15,898 bases of DNA from Villigracilis sp900696595 (GTDB lineage: Bacteria > Chloroflexota > Anaerolineae > Anaerolineales > Villigracilaceae), in NCBI GenBank assembly GCA_030263615.1, contig SZPH01000075.1, positions 1-15,898 on the forward strand, in the 5' to 3' direction. Position 1 is the first letter of the stretch; every line of letters starts with the position of its first letter. The translations under genes were made by a program, and so were the position numbers. This document shows positions 1-9,200 of the stretch, piece by piece. The notes under the pieces are model-generated. The model saw nothing but the letters and a program-made list of their open reading frames with translations. It did not search any database and was not told where the DNA came from.

Positions 1-1
1 A

Positions 2-1498
2 CAGTTGAGCGCGCGGCTGGATGTCAAAGACCTTGCGGATGTCCTGCTCAGGCGCACAACGGAAACGTTGGGAGCCAACCAGGGCGCGATATATATCCTT
101 GATTACGGCGAACTGGCTGTGCGGGAGAAATACCAGGTTGCGCTCGACCCCTCGGCGATGCCGGACGATCTGACGCCGCCTGCGAAACTCATCCAGCATA
201 TACACGCGACCGGCCAGGGATTGGTGATCGAGGACGCCGTTCACGACCCGTTATGGCGGGCGGGCGAAGGCGCGGCAATCCGCTCGGCGTTGGCGGCGCC
301 GATTGCCGGGCGTTACGCTTTATTGGGGCTGCTCCTGCTCACCCATGAAAAAGAGAATTATTTCTCCTCCGACCACCTGTACCTGTTGCAAGCCATTGCC
401 AGCCAGGCGGCGATCGCCATCGAAAACTCCCGGCTCTACGCCTCGATGTTGCAGGAACAAAAAAGGCTTGCCGCCGTTTTGCGACACGCCTCCGAAGCCA
501 TCCTGTTTCTCGACGAACAGGGGAAACCCATTCTGATGAATCCGGCGGGCGAGCAGTTGTTCGCGGACCAGCCCGTGAAATTCAACCAGCCCCTGCCCGC
601 AATTCGCGAATATGAGCCCTTTTACAAGTTGATCGAAGAGGCGCGCAAATCGCAAATGCCGAAATTGGGCGAGATCGCCTGGCACGACAAGCGCACATTT
701 ACCGCCTACATCGCGCCCATCGAAGACGGCGGAACGGTCGCCATCCTGCACGACGTCAGCCGCTTCAAGGATCTCGACCGCATCAAGAACGAGTTCATCG
801 CCACCGCGTCGCACGACCTCAAGAATCCCCTCACCTCCATCAGCGGATACGCCCAACTTTTGGGACAGACAGGAACGCTTAATGCGGAGCAAAAGGATTT
901 TGTCGAGCGCATCCGGCACTCCGTCGAGAACATGAGCGAACTGGTTCAAAACATGATGGCGCTCGCGCAGTCGGACCTGGAAGCCGCGCAAAAACACGAA
1001 CCTGTGGATTTGAAGTCTCTGCTCGCGGAAATGGGCAGGGAATTTGCGCCGCAAGCGAAAGGCAAACTGCAAACGCTGGAGGCAAACCCGCCCGCCCAAG
1101 CGCTTGTCGTCGAAGGCGACCCCCTGCAACTTCGCCAGGCGCTGCGCAACCTGATCGGCAACGCCGTCAAATATACCCCCCAGGGCGGCGCGATCAAGGT
1201 TCGATGCGCCGAAGGGGCGAATTCAGCCGTCATCCAGGTGGAGGATAACGGCTACGGCATTCCCGCCGCGGACCTGCCCTTTATTTTCAATCGTTTTTAT
1301 CGGGTCCGCAGCGGGAAAGCCAGCGAAGTGGAAGGCAATGGGTTGGGGCTGGCGATTGTTAAATCCATTGTGGAGGCGCATGGCGGGCAGATCAATGTGA
1401 CCAGCGAAGTCGGCAAAGGAACGCAGTTTTCCGTGTTTCTGCCGCTTCCTGCATCCGAAACCGATAATAATCAGAAACCATCCATAAAAGGAGATTGA
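2..1498 (+). CDS. Sensor histidine kinase, GAF-PAS-HisKA-HATPase_c (5' end outside window)
   Basis: Cytoplasmic part of a two-component sensor kinase. The frame is open to the left edge; the TTG at 5 is the first possible start in the window, but it falls at the beginning of a GAF domain with no visible ribosome site, so the gene very probably starts upstream and may have further N-terminal domains. Numbering from that TTG: GAF about 1-142, PAS-like segment about 152-252, HisKA with the phospho-acceptor His270 in the S-H-D-L-K-N-P motif, then HATPase_c with N box (N382, N386), G1 (D414-N-G-Y-G) and G2 (G444-N-G-L-G). All catalytic motifs are intact, so it should autophosphorylate. No membrane helix is present in the visible part. 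Its stop lies one base before the lipoprotein gene, so the two are co-transcribed. The cognate receiver is unknown; two receivers lie at the far end of the cluster. The ligand of the GAF domain cannot be told from sequence. Confidence 0.93.
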   Translation, partial: QLSARLDVKDLADVLLRRTTETLGANQGAIYILDYGELAVREKYQVALDPSAMPDDLTPPAKLIQHIHATGQGLVIEDAVHDPLWRAGEGAAIRSALAAPIAGRYALLGLLLLTHEKENYFSSDHLYLLQAIASQAAIAIENSRLYASMLQEQKRLAAVLRHASEAILFLDEQGKPILMNPAGEQLFADQPVKFNQPLPAIREYEPFYKLIEEARKSQMPKLGEIAWHDKRTFTAYIAPIEDGGTVAILHDVSRFKDLDRIKNEFIATASHDLKNPLTSISGYAQLLGQTGTLNAEQKDFVERIRHSVENMSELVQNMMALAQSDLEAAQKHEPVDLKSLLAEMGREFAPQAKGKLQTLEANPPAQALVVEGDPLQLRQALRNLIGNAVKYTPQGGAIKVRCAEGANSAVIQVEDNGYGIPAADLPFIFNRFYRVRSGKASEVEGNGLGLAIVKSIVEAHGGQINVTSEVGKGTQFSVFLPLPASETDNNQKPSIKGD

Positions 1499-1499
1499 C

Positions 1500-2507
1500 A
1501 TGACAACGAAAAAAATATTTCAGGCATTGCGGTTTACGACGGCATTGATTGTCCTGTCTCTCGCCCTGGCCGCTTGCGGCGCGAAGAAAAACGCCCCGGC
1601 CGACAAGGTGGCCGTACAGTTGAGCTGGTTTCCCAGCGTGGAATTCGCGGGGTTTTACGCCGCCCTGGAGAATGGTTATTACGCGGATGAAAACCTCGAT
1701 GTTACGCTTATTCCAGGAGGTCCTGAGATCAACCCGCTCGATGCGGTGGAAAGCGGGGCGGCGCAATTCGGCATTTCCACAAGCGATAGTTTGATCATCG
1801 CCCGCTCCGAGGGGCAAAACTATGTGGCGGTGAGCGCAATATACGGGCAAAATCCCCTTGTCGTGATGACATTGAGCGACAGCCAAATTACAAAGCCCGA
1901 GGACCTGGCGGGAAAGACCGTGGGAGTGTTTTCCTCCGATCTCAGCACAGTCTGGGACATTCAGTTTTTGGCGTTGTTGCAAAAGACGAATGTTGACAGG
2001 GAGAGCGTCGCTTTCACCCTGATCAACGATTATCACGGCGCCAATGAACTCACCTCCGGCAACATGGACGCGATGAGCGGATCGTTCGCCACCAATGAAC
2101 CGGTGCAGGCGAGACTGGACGGCAACGATGTGAGTTTGATCTACTATAAAGACTATGGCGTGGACGTATATTCGAACGTGATCTTTACAACAGAGGAATT
2201 GACGCAAAACAACGCGGAACTCGTCTCCAGAATGATTCGCGCCACGATGAAGGGCTATCAGTTCGCCGTTGAAAACCCGGCAACAGCGGTGGAACTCAGC
2301 CTGACGCGCGACCCTGCCCTGGACCTTGCTTTGCAGACAAACACCATGCAAGCCCAAATTCCGTTGATTGACACGGGCGGCGCCCCCATCGGCTCGATGG
2401 ACGCGAGCGTGTGGGAGACCACCCAGCAAATTTTGCTCGACTTCAATTTGATCTCCGCCCCGATTGACTTGAATGCGATCTATACCAATAAATTTATCGC
2501 TCCCTAG
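1500..2507 (+). CDS. NMT1/THI5-like substrate-binding lipoprotein
   Basis: Extracytoplasmic solute-binding protein of the NMT1/THI5 family (the fold of thiamine-pyrimidine, riboflavin and sulfonate binding proteins). The N-terminus has K4-K5 and R11, a hydrophobic stretch 12-25 and a lipobox L-A-A-C with Cys26, so it should be a lipid-anchored lipoprotein. The family hallmark covers about 38-145: a strand ending Q-L-S-W, then F-A-G-F-Y-A-A, N-G-Y-Y and L-D-V-T. Length (335 aa) is normal for the family. ATG at 1500 is preceded by AGGAG at 1488-1492. No ABC permease or ATPase is in the window; instead it sits between a kinase and a receptor. Relatives of this domain, with the same W..xxFAGxYAA start, are known fused directly to PAS, kinase or GGDEF domains. 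I therefore infer that it may present a ligand to a membrane sensor rather than, or as well as, serving transport. The ligand is unknown; ThiY- or RibY-type vitamins are possible but unsupported. Confidence 0.88.
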   Translation: MTTKKIFQALRFTTALIVLSLALAACGAKKNAPADKVAVQLSWFPSVEFAGFYAALENGYYADENLDVTLIPGGPEINPLDAVESGAAQFGISTSDSLIIARSEGQNYVAVSAIYGQNPLVVMTLSDSQITKPEDLAGKTVGVFSSDLSTVWDIQFLALLQKTNVDRESVAFTLINDYHGANELTSGNMDAMSGSFATNEPVQARLDGNDVSLIYYKDYGVDVYSNVIFTTEELTQNNAELVSRMIRATMKGYQFAVENPATAVELSLTRDPALDLALQTNTMQAQIPLIDTGGAPIGSMDASVWETTQQILLDFNLISAPIDLNAIYTNKFIAP

Positions 2508-2535
2508 CGCAAGCAAGGGATTTGCAGTCCAGCCG

Positions 2536-2550
2536 CTCCGGCGCCGGAGG
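2536..2550 (+). promoter_or_regulatory. Ribosome-binding site of the 2556 gene inside a small hairpin
   Basis: The Shine-Dalgarno GGAGG at 2546-2550 sits five bases before the ATG at 2556. The bases 2536-2549 form a perfect palindrome that can fold as a five-pair GC-rich stem (2536-2540 with 2545-2549) closed by a GCGC loop. Folding would hide most of the Shine-Dalgarno sequence. Seen directly: the inverted repeat and its overlap with the ribosome site. Inferred: lower or conditional translation of the receptor compared with the lipoprotein upstream. No riboswitch-like larger fold is visible in the 48-base gap. Confidence 0.4.
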
Positions 2551-2555
2551 AATCC

Positions 2556-4940
2556 ATGACTCAAAGCGTATCTCCACTAAAAAAAGACAATGTTCGCAGA
2601 GGCAGCCTTTTCGAGATGACCTCGTTGCGCGCGCGCCTGCTTGCCGCAACCATCCTGCTGGCGCTTGTCCCCTTGTTGATCACGAGCGCCGCGGTAACCT
2701 ATATCAGTTCTCAAGGGTTGCGGCAGGATGTGTTCGATCAGTTGGAATCCGTTGTAACGTTGAAAAACATCCAGGTAAACGCCTGGCTGGAATCCCTGCA
2801 AACGAACCTCGACCTGGTACTTGTCAACCCCGCTTCGCTGGATCGTATTTCCACAACGCTGTCGTCGCCGGATGCGAATGATATCGCGCAGGTCAGAAGA
2901 GAACTGACCGAATACAATCGGCGTTCGGGATATTTCACCGAACTCTTTATCATGGATGCCGAGGGACGGGTGATTGTCTCCACAGACGACGTTCAAGAGG
3001 GGAAAATTCTGACGACTCAACCCTTCTTTCAGGAAGGGCTGAAAGCCCCCTACACAGCCCCGCCAACTTACGATCTTTCCCTGGCGAGTTACTCCATTGT
3101 GATCTCGCAACCGCTAAAGAACGGGAGCGGCGATCTGATAGGCGTGCTGGCGGGGCGCGCAAATCTCGACGTCCTCAGCGAAATCATGCAGCAGCGCGCA
3201 GGGCTGGGCGAAACGGGCGAAACCTATGTGGTCAGTTCCAATTTCGCCGTATTGACCAGCCTGCGCTTCAGCGAGACCGCAGTCGGACAGACGTATATTC
3301 ATACCAATGGCGCGACCGACGCGATCAAAAACAGGACAAACGGCTCGGGGATTTACCTGGATTATCGCGGGATCGAGACGGTAGGCGTGTATCACTGGAT
3401 CCCGGAACTGCAAGTCGCCATCCTTGCCGAGCATACCGAAAGCGAAGCCTTGCAAGCCGCCAACCGGGTGATTCAAACGACGCTGGGGTTGATTTTTATC
3501 ACCATCCTCGCTGCCGGGCTCGCGGCATTCCAGTTCACGCAAAGGGTCTCCGCCCCGATCGTCAATCTGGCTCGCGCCGCGGAAAACATTTCGCAGGGAA
3601 ACCTGGACCAGCGGGTGGATGTCGCCCAGCGGGATGAAATCGGCATCCTTGCCGCTTCCTTCAATGCAATGACATTCCGCTTGAAGGAATTGATCGGCTC
3701 GCTGGAACAGCGCGTGGTCGAGCGTACCCAGGCGCTCTCGACCGTGGCGGAAGTCAGCGCCGCCGCCTCCGTCATTCTGGAAACAGACAAGTTATTGCAG
3801 GAGGTGAACGACCTGACAAAAGAGCGTTTCGGTTTTTATCACGCTCACATTTACCTGCTCGACGCGGAAGAAAAGAATCTCGTTCTGGCATCCGGCGCGG
3901 GCGAGGCGGGGCGCCGGATGGTCGCCGAAGGGCGCTCGATCCCGCTCGACCGCGAGCAATCGCTCGTCGCCCGCGCCGCCCGCGAGAGAAAGGGCGTAAT
4001 CGTCAACGACGTCACCCAGGCGCCGGATTTCCTGCCCAACCCCCTGCTCCCGGACACGCGCTCCGAACTGGCTGTGCCGATGATCGTCGGCGAAAACCTT
4101 GTCGGCGTATTCGATGTGCAATCCGACCAGGTTGGGCGCTTCACCCAGTCCGATGCGGATATCCAGACAACGCTGGCGGCGCAGATCGCCTCGTCCGTTC
4201 AAAACGCCCGCCTCTTCAGCCGGGCGCAATCCGCGCTGGCGCAATCGGAAAAATTGTTTGAAGGCAGCCGCCGCATAGCGCAAACGGACGACTTGCAAGA
4301 GACGATGAACTCGCTCCTGGAGTTGATTGACATCCCGATCATCAATGGCGCGCTGTTGTTGACGCACAACCGCGACAGCCAGAATAATATTGAAAGCGTG
4401 GATATCGTCGCCAATTGGTGGAGCGGAGTCGGCGACCCGGTCTATCCGGTAGGCGCGCGCTTTTCCATCGCCGATACGCCGGGGCTTGAGGCGTTCGTCA
4501 GCCCGGAAAATCTGTTCTTCCGGGATATTTATGCCGACCAGCGCACGCAGGGCAACATGCAAGAGTCGGGAATTCGTTCCATCGTGGTTTTGCCTTTATT
4601 CATTGGCTCAAAACAGATCGGCGCATTCTCTTTGCTGGGGATGCAGCCTTATGATTTCACGCAGGATGAAATCCAACTATTCTTGACGCTCGCCCCGCAG
4701 ATTGCCGCCAAATTGGAGAACCGCCGCCAGTTTGAGCGCGCGCAAAAACAAGCCGAACGCGAAACCATGCTGAACGCCATCAGCCAGAAGATACAAAGCG
4801 CCGCCACGCTCGAATCGGCTTTGCAGGTCGCGGCGCGCGAATTGGGCCACGCCCTGGGGGGCAAGCCCACGCTTGTGGAACTTGAACTGGCCGACAACCC
4901 AAGCGGACAAGAGAACGCGCAGAAAGAGAGCCTGGCATGA
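2556..4940 (+). CDS. Kinase-less membrane receptor, dCache-HAMP-GAF-GAF
   Basis: Transmembrane sensor with no catalytic output. Visible order: TM1 about 28-50; extracytoplasmic double-Cache domain about 51-300; TM2 about 306-327; HAMP about 328-380 (P334, then D360-E-I-G); coiled linker E-Q-R-V-x-E-R-T; GAF 1 about 405-550 with N495-P-L-L-P; a second, divergent GAF about 563-722 with V-A-N-W-W at 618-622; and a tail 735-778 that looks like the first half of a third GAF and then stops. There is no HisKA, HATPase, GGDEF, EAL or MCP signalling helix, so it must act through a partner. The C-terminal 220 residues closely match those of the protein at 9430. ATG at 2556 has GGAGG at 2546-2550, within a hairpin. 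The stop overlaps the next start (ATGA), which points to translational coupling. Upstream is a binding-protein lipoprotein that could be its ligand carrier (inference). Confidence 0.9.
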   Translation: MTQSVSPLKKDNVRRGSLFEMTSLRARLLAATILLALVPLLITSAAVTYISSQGLRQDVFDQLESVVTLKNIQVNAWLESLQTNLDLVLVNPASLDRISTTLSSPDANDIAQVRRELTEYNRRSGYFTELFIMDAEGRVIVSTDDVQEGKILTTQPFFQEGLKAPYTAPPTYDLSLASYSIVISQPLKNGSGDLIGVLAGRANLDVLSEIMQQRAGLGETGETYVVSSNFAVLTSLRFSETAVGQTYIHTNGATDAIKNRTNGSGIYLDYRGIETVGVYHWIPELQVAILAEHTESEALQAANRVIQTTLGLIFITILAAGLAAFQFTQRVSAPIVNLARAAENISQGNLDQRVDVAQRDEIGILAASFNAMTFRLKELIGSLEQRVVERTQALSTVAEVSAAASVILETDKLLQEVNDLTKERFGFYHAHIYLLDAEEKNLVLASGAGEAGRRMVAEGRSIPLDREQSLVARAARERKGVIVNDVTQAPDFLPNPLLPDTRSELAVPMIVGENLVGVFDVQSDQVGRFTQSDADIQTTLAAQIASSVQNARLFSRAQSALAQSEKLFEGSRRIAQTDDLQETMNSLLELIDIPIINGALLLTHNRDSQNNIESVDIVANWWSGVGDPVYPVGARFSIADTPGLEAFVSPENLFFRDIYADQRTQGNMQESGIRSIVVLPLFIGSKQIGAFSLLGMQPYDFTQDEIQLFLTLAPQIAAKLENRRQFERAQKQAERETMLNAISQKIQSAATLESALQVAARELGHALGGKPTLVELELADNPSGQENAQKESLA

Positions 4941-6271
4941 CAAACATATCCCCTCAGTATCCCGCTTCCGAAACCCTCGGACGCAGGCTGTATCGCAGCC
5001 TGATTGCGGCGCATCGGTCGGTCGAATCTCCTGTGGAGCGCCGCGGAATTGAACTGATCGCCGCGCTCTCCCTCTCCTTTGCGGTCGTGGTTCTCATCGG
5101 CGTAACCGCCGCGTTGTCGTTCTCCAGCTCGACCGCCATCACCACCGCCGGTTACATCGTCAGCGGCGTCGCGTTTGGCTCATACGCCCTGAGCAGGGGC
5201 CTTTATTATCATTACGCCCCGGCGCTGTTCGTCGGCGGCTTTTCGATCGCGGCGTATATCGCCGTCCTGGCCGGCGACGAACCGGCGTTGTTTCTTACGC
5301 TGAGCGCCGCCATTATATTTTTGCTGTCCAACCTGTTCGATCTCAAGCGGATGGCGTGGGTGATCGGCCTCAACTATATTGTGATCGTCGCGCTCGTCAA
5401 TTTCTTCCTGCCGGAAATGAGCGGCATGGAGACATTGAACGCCCATACGGGAATTTTTTCCGTCGGCGTGTTTGTTCTGCTTTTCGCATGGCATCGCCGC
5501 GAGTTGGAACGCCTGCGCCTCGACGAGATCGCCCGCGCCCACGAGGAGTTAAAACAATCGAACGCGGAATTGCAGGCGTCCCAGCGCAAAGCCGCCGTGA
5601 GTCTTCAGGGAAGCCTCCTCGCGGCTGAGGTCGGGCGCGCGATTTCGCAGGTTCGAGATTTGGACTCCATGCTCGCCGACGCGGCGAACCTCATCCGCTC
5701 GCGGTTCGATCTGTATTATGTCCAGATCTATCTGACGAACCCCGATCACACCCATCTCATTTTGCACGCCGGAACCGGCGACGCCGGGGCGGACTTGTTG
5801 AATCGCCGCCACCAGTTAATGCTGGATGCCAACTCCATCAACGGCCGCGCGGCAATCGAACACCGCTCCCTCGTCGTCCAAAACGTGTCCGCCGATCCTT
5901 TCTTCCAGCCCAACCCCCTTCTGCCGGAGACGCGCTCCGAAATGGCTGTGCCGTTGTTGGCAGGCGGGACGACAATGGGAACGCTGGACCTGCAAAGCGA
6001 CAAACCGGGGCAATTTATTGACGAGATGTTGCCCGCATTCGAAGCCCTTGCGGGCCAGCTATCCATCGCCGTTCAAAACGCGCGCTCGTTCGAACAATCC
6101 CAGGAGAAGGCTGAGTTGGAAGAGCGCGTCAATATCATCGGTCAAAAAATACAGCGCGCCACAACGGTGGAGGATGCGCTCCAGACCGCCGTTCGCGAAC
6201 TGGGGCAGGCGCTCGGCGCTTCGCGCGTAAAAGCAACCATCGCGGCGCATGACGATGGGCGCAGCAATTAG
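4937..6271 (+). CDS. Six-helix membrane protein with coiled coil and GAF domain
   Basis: Integral membrane sensor-like protein without catalytic output. About six hydrophobic segments are visible (roughly 37-60, 67-86, 92-112, 116-134, 139-157 and 170-186) with short loops, so the membrane part itself, rather than a large outside domain, would sense. A charged helix follows (187-222, rich in E, R, K and Q, likely coiled coil), then a GAF about 226-383 with N326-P-L-L-P-E-T, and a tail 393-436 resembling the first half of a GAF. This tail is shared with the neighbouring sensors. No family name for the six-helix module is recognised; it resembles in layout the N-terminal module of the next protein. 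The start ATG overlaps the preceding stop by four bases. It probably signals by pairing with a kinase in the cluster (inference). Confidence 0.86.
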   Translation: MTNISPQYPASETLGRRLYRSLIAAHRSVESPVERRGIELIAALSLSFAVVVLIGVTAALSFSSSTAITTAGYIVSGVAFGSYALSRGLYYHYAPALFVGGFSIAAYIAVLAGDEPALFLTLSAAIIFLLSNLFDLKRMAWVIGLNYIVIVALVNFFLPEMSGMETLNAHTGIFSVGVFVLLFAWHRRELERLRLDEIARAHEELKQSNAELQASQRKAAVSLQGSLLAAEVGRAISQVRDLDSMLADAANLIRSRFDLYYVQIYLTNPDHTHLILHAGTGDAGADLLNRRHQLMLDANSINGRAAIEHRSLVVQNVSADPFFQPNPLLPETRSEMAVPLLAGGTTMGTLDLQSDKPGQFIDEMLPAFEALAGQLSIAVQNARSFEQSQEKAELEERVNIIGQKIQRATTVEDALQTAVRELGQALGASRVKATIAAHDDGRSN

Positions 6272-6286
6272 CGCAAGGAGTAACCA

Positions 6287-9200
6287 ATGAACGAGACCGG
6301 ACAAACCGCGCACAGCCGCGACAACAATATTGCCCTGACCGCATTGCGGGGCACATACGGGCTGGCAACGCTCGACTTGTTGACCTGCGCATACATATTC
6401 CTGTTGTTAACCCGGCAACCAGCGACGCCGATCATCTATTTTATGATGGGCGTTTTCCTCCTCTCCATCGTCGCCGCTTTTGCCAGCATCGCGCTGACCA
6501 TCCGCCGACGGCAGGAACTGGCGGCAAAAACGCTGTATTGGATAAGCGTCGCCATCGCCGTTTCCGCGGTTTCCTTGTTTATCGGCCGGGCGCCCGACAT
6601 AACGATTGCAACCCTGCTGGTGCAAGCCATGCTGATCCGTTGGCTGCTTCCATCCGGCGCGTCGCGGCGCATGTATTACGCCATTTCCATTGCGGTCTTT
6701 ATTTTGATGTGGGGCATCGAGTGGCTCGCCCCGCCCTGGCGCATACAGATTGAAACCCAGCCGGTCGGTCCCGCCGCAGTGATCGGCTTTGGGATCATCC
6801 TTGCCGTGTTGGTATTCCTTCAGACAAGACAAATCGTCAACCGGAGTATACGCCTCAAAATCACGGTCTGGATCGGCGGAACTGTTATTGCGCTTTTCAT
6901 CATCCTGGCCGGACATTCCATCGCAACCGTCCGCCGGACATTCATCGAAAACGCTCAAAAGGCGGCGTTGGCGGTGGCTGAATCGCACGCCCGGCAGATC
7001 CGCGCCGACACGGAAACCCCGCTGAACATCGCGCGCGCTTTGGCGCAAGCGTTGACCGCGGTCAAGGATCCGCGTTCCCCGGCGGACCTGACCCGCGACG
7101 ACGTCAACGCCATGCTGAGACAAGTGTTGGTCGAAAACCCGTCCTACCTCGGAACTTATACGCTCTGGGAGCCGAACGCCTTCGACGGGCTCGACAGCCA
7201 ATACCGCAACCAGCCCGTCCACGATGACACCGGCCGCTTCATCCCTTACTGGATCCGCTCGGACGATGGGAGCATCGCCGTCATCCCTCTCGAACAATAT
7301 GAAACGCCCGGCATTGGCGACTGGTATGTCCTGCCGCGCCAAAACAAAACGGAAATGACTTTTGCCCCCTTGATCTATCCCATCAACGGCGTGGATACGG
7401 TCATGGCTTCATTCGTCGCGCCGATCATGTACAACGGAACGTTCTACGGCATCGCCGGCGTGGACGCGCCCATCGGCTTTGTGCAGGAAATTTTAGATTC
7501 GATTGACCTGTACGACGGAAAAGCGGACGCCGTCCTGCTCGCCTCCTCAGGCACATTGATCGGCGCGAGCAAGCGGCCCGAACTGGTCAACCAGCCTGCG
7601 ACGGAAATCTATGCGGATTTCGCAGACTTACAGCCGCGCATTGCGGCGGGCGAAGCCTTCATCAGCATGAGCCCGGATGGCAACTTCCTGCGCGTCTTCG
7701 CCCCGGTGGAAATCGGTCAAACCGGGCAACCCTGGTCCTTTGGATTGATCATCCCGTTTTCGGAAGTGACCGCTCCGGCCACTGCCGTCGCGCTCCAACA
7801 GGCGGGCGTCAGCCTCGGGTTGATCGTTCTCTTTTTCCTGCTCCTGTGGTATCTCTCCAATCAACTCACCCGCCCCATCGTTGAGTTGACGGAAACCGCA
7901 AACGCGGTCACCCAGGGAAACCTGGGCGTAGCCGCCAACGTCCAGTCCCGCGATGAAACGGGCATCCTGGCAAACGCCTTCAACGCCATGACCAGGCGCC
8001 TGCGCGAAACTCTGCAAGGCTTGGAACAACGCGTCGCCGACCGCACCCGCAACCTGGAACTGGCGGCGGAAGTGGGGCGCGCAGTCTCACAGGTGCGCGC
8101 GCTGGACGTGATGTTGAAGGACGCCTGCGAATTGATCCTGAAGGAATTCAACCTGTATTATGTGCAGGTCTACCTGACCGACCCCGGCGGCTCGACCCTT
8201 AGACTGCAGGCTGGCACGGGACCTGTGGGCTTGGAACTACTCGGACGCGGCCACAGCCTGCCGGTTAATACCGGCTCGATCAACGGGCGCGCGGTCGTCG
8301 AAAAACGGTCCGTGGTGATCTCCGATACCGCCCAAAGCGCGACATTCCGCCCCAATGAATTACTGCCCGAAACGCGCGGCGAGATGGCTGTGCCGTTGAT
8401 CGTCGCGGATAAAGTGGTTGGAGCGCTGGACATGCAAGCCAGTCAACCCGGCGTATTGACCGACGAAATCCTCCCGGCTTTCGAAGCGCTGGCTGGGCAA
8501 CTGGCGGTCGCCATCCAAAACGCCAACCTGCTGGCTGAAACCGAACAAGCCCGCGCCCAGGTGGAAGCGCAAGCCCGCCGACTCGCGCGCGCAGGCTGGG
8601 ACGAATATCTCGACGCCATCCACAAACCTGAACGACTCGGCTTTGTCTACGATCGCAAACAGGTCCTGCCGCTGACCGAGACCGATGGGACGCAAACCGC
8701 AGATGAAAGAGCCGTCTCTGCGCCCATCTCGGTGACCGGCGAAGCATTGGGTTCGCTGGCGGTCGAGATCGAAGATGAAACCCGCCGCGGGCAGGCGCTG
8801 GAACTAGTCAACGCAGTCTCCCGCCAGGTGGCGCAACAGATCGAAAACCTGCGCCTGCTCGAAAGCGCCGAACGCTTCCGCACTGCGGCGGAGGACGCTT
8901 CCCGCCGCCTGACCCGCGAAGGCTGGAGGGATTACCTGAATATAAGCGCGGATAAAACCAAAAGATATGCTTACGACCTTAAGGAAGTTCGCCCTGTGGA
9001 CGCCAATGCAGAACGATCCATGCCGGGCGCGACGGTCGCCCTGCCGATTAAACTGCGCGGCGAGACCATCGGAAAAATATCCCTGCAAGGAGTTGCGCCG
9101 GACGACGCAGACTCAATCGGCTTTGCCGGAATAGTCGCCGAACGCCTCAGCGCTCATGTCGAAAACCTGAGACTTAACATGCAAACCGAACAAGCCCTGG

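Noticed and set aside
5..7. TTG at 5 as the true start of the first kinase
   Set aside because: It falls at the beginning of a GAF domain with no ribosome site visible, and the frame is open to the window edge, so the gene is treated as 5'-partial.
1392..2564. Minus-strand open frame of 390 codons opposite the lipoprotein gene
   Set aside because: It is antisense to a clear NMT1/THI5 lipoprotein with lipobox and ribosome site. Its translation is rich in His, Arg and Gln without motifs.
2556..4940. Methyl-accepting chemotaxis receptor
   Set aside because: dCache and HAMP are present, but the C-terminal half is GAF domains, with no long signalling hairpin or methylation helices.
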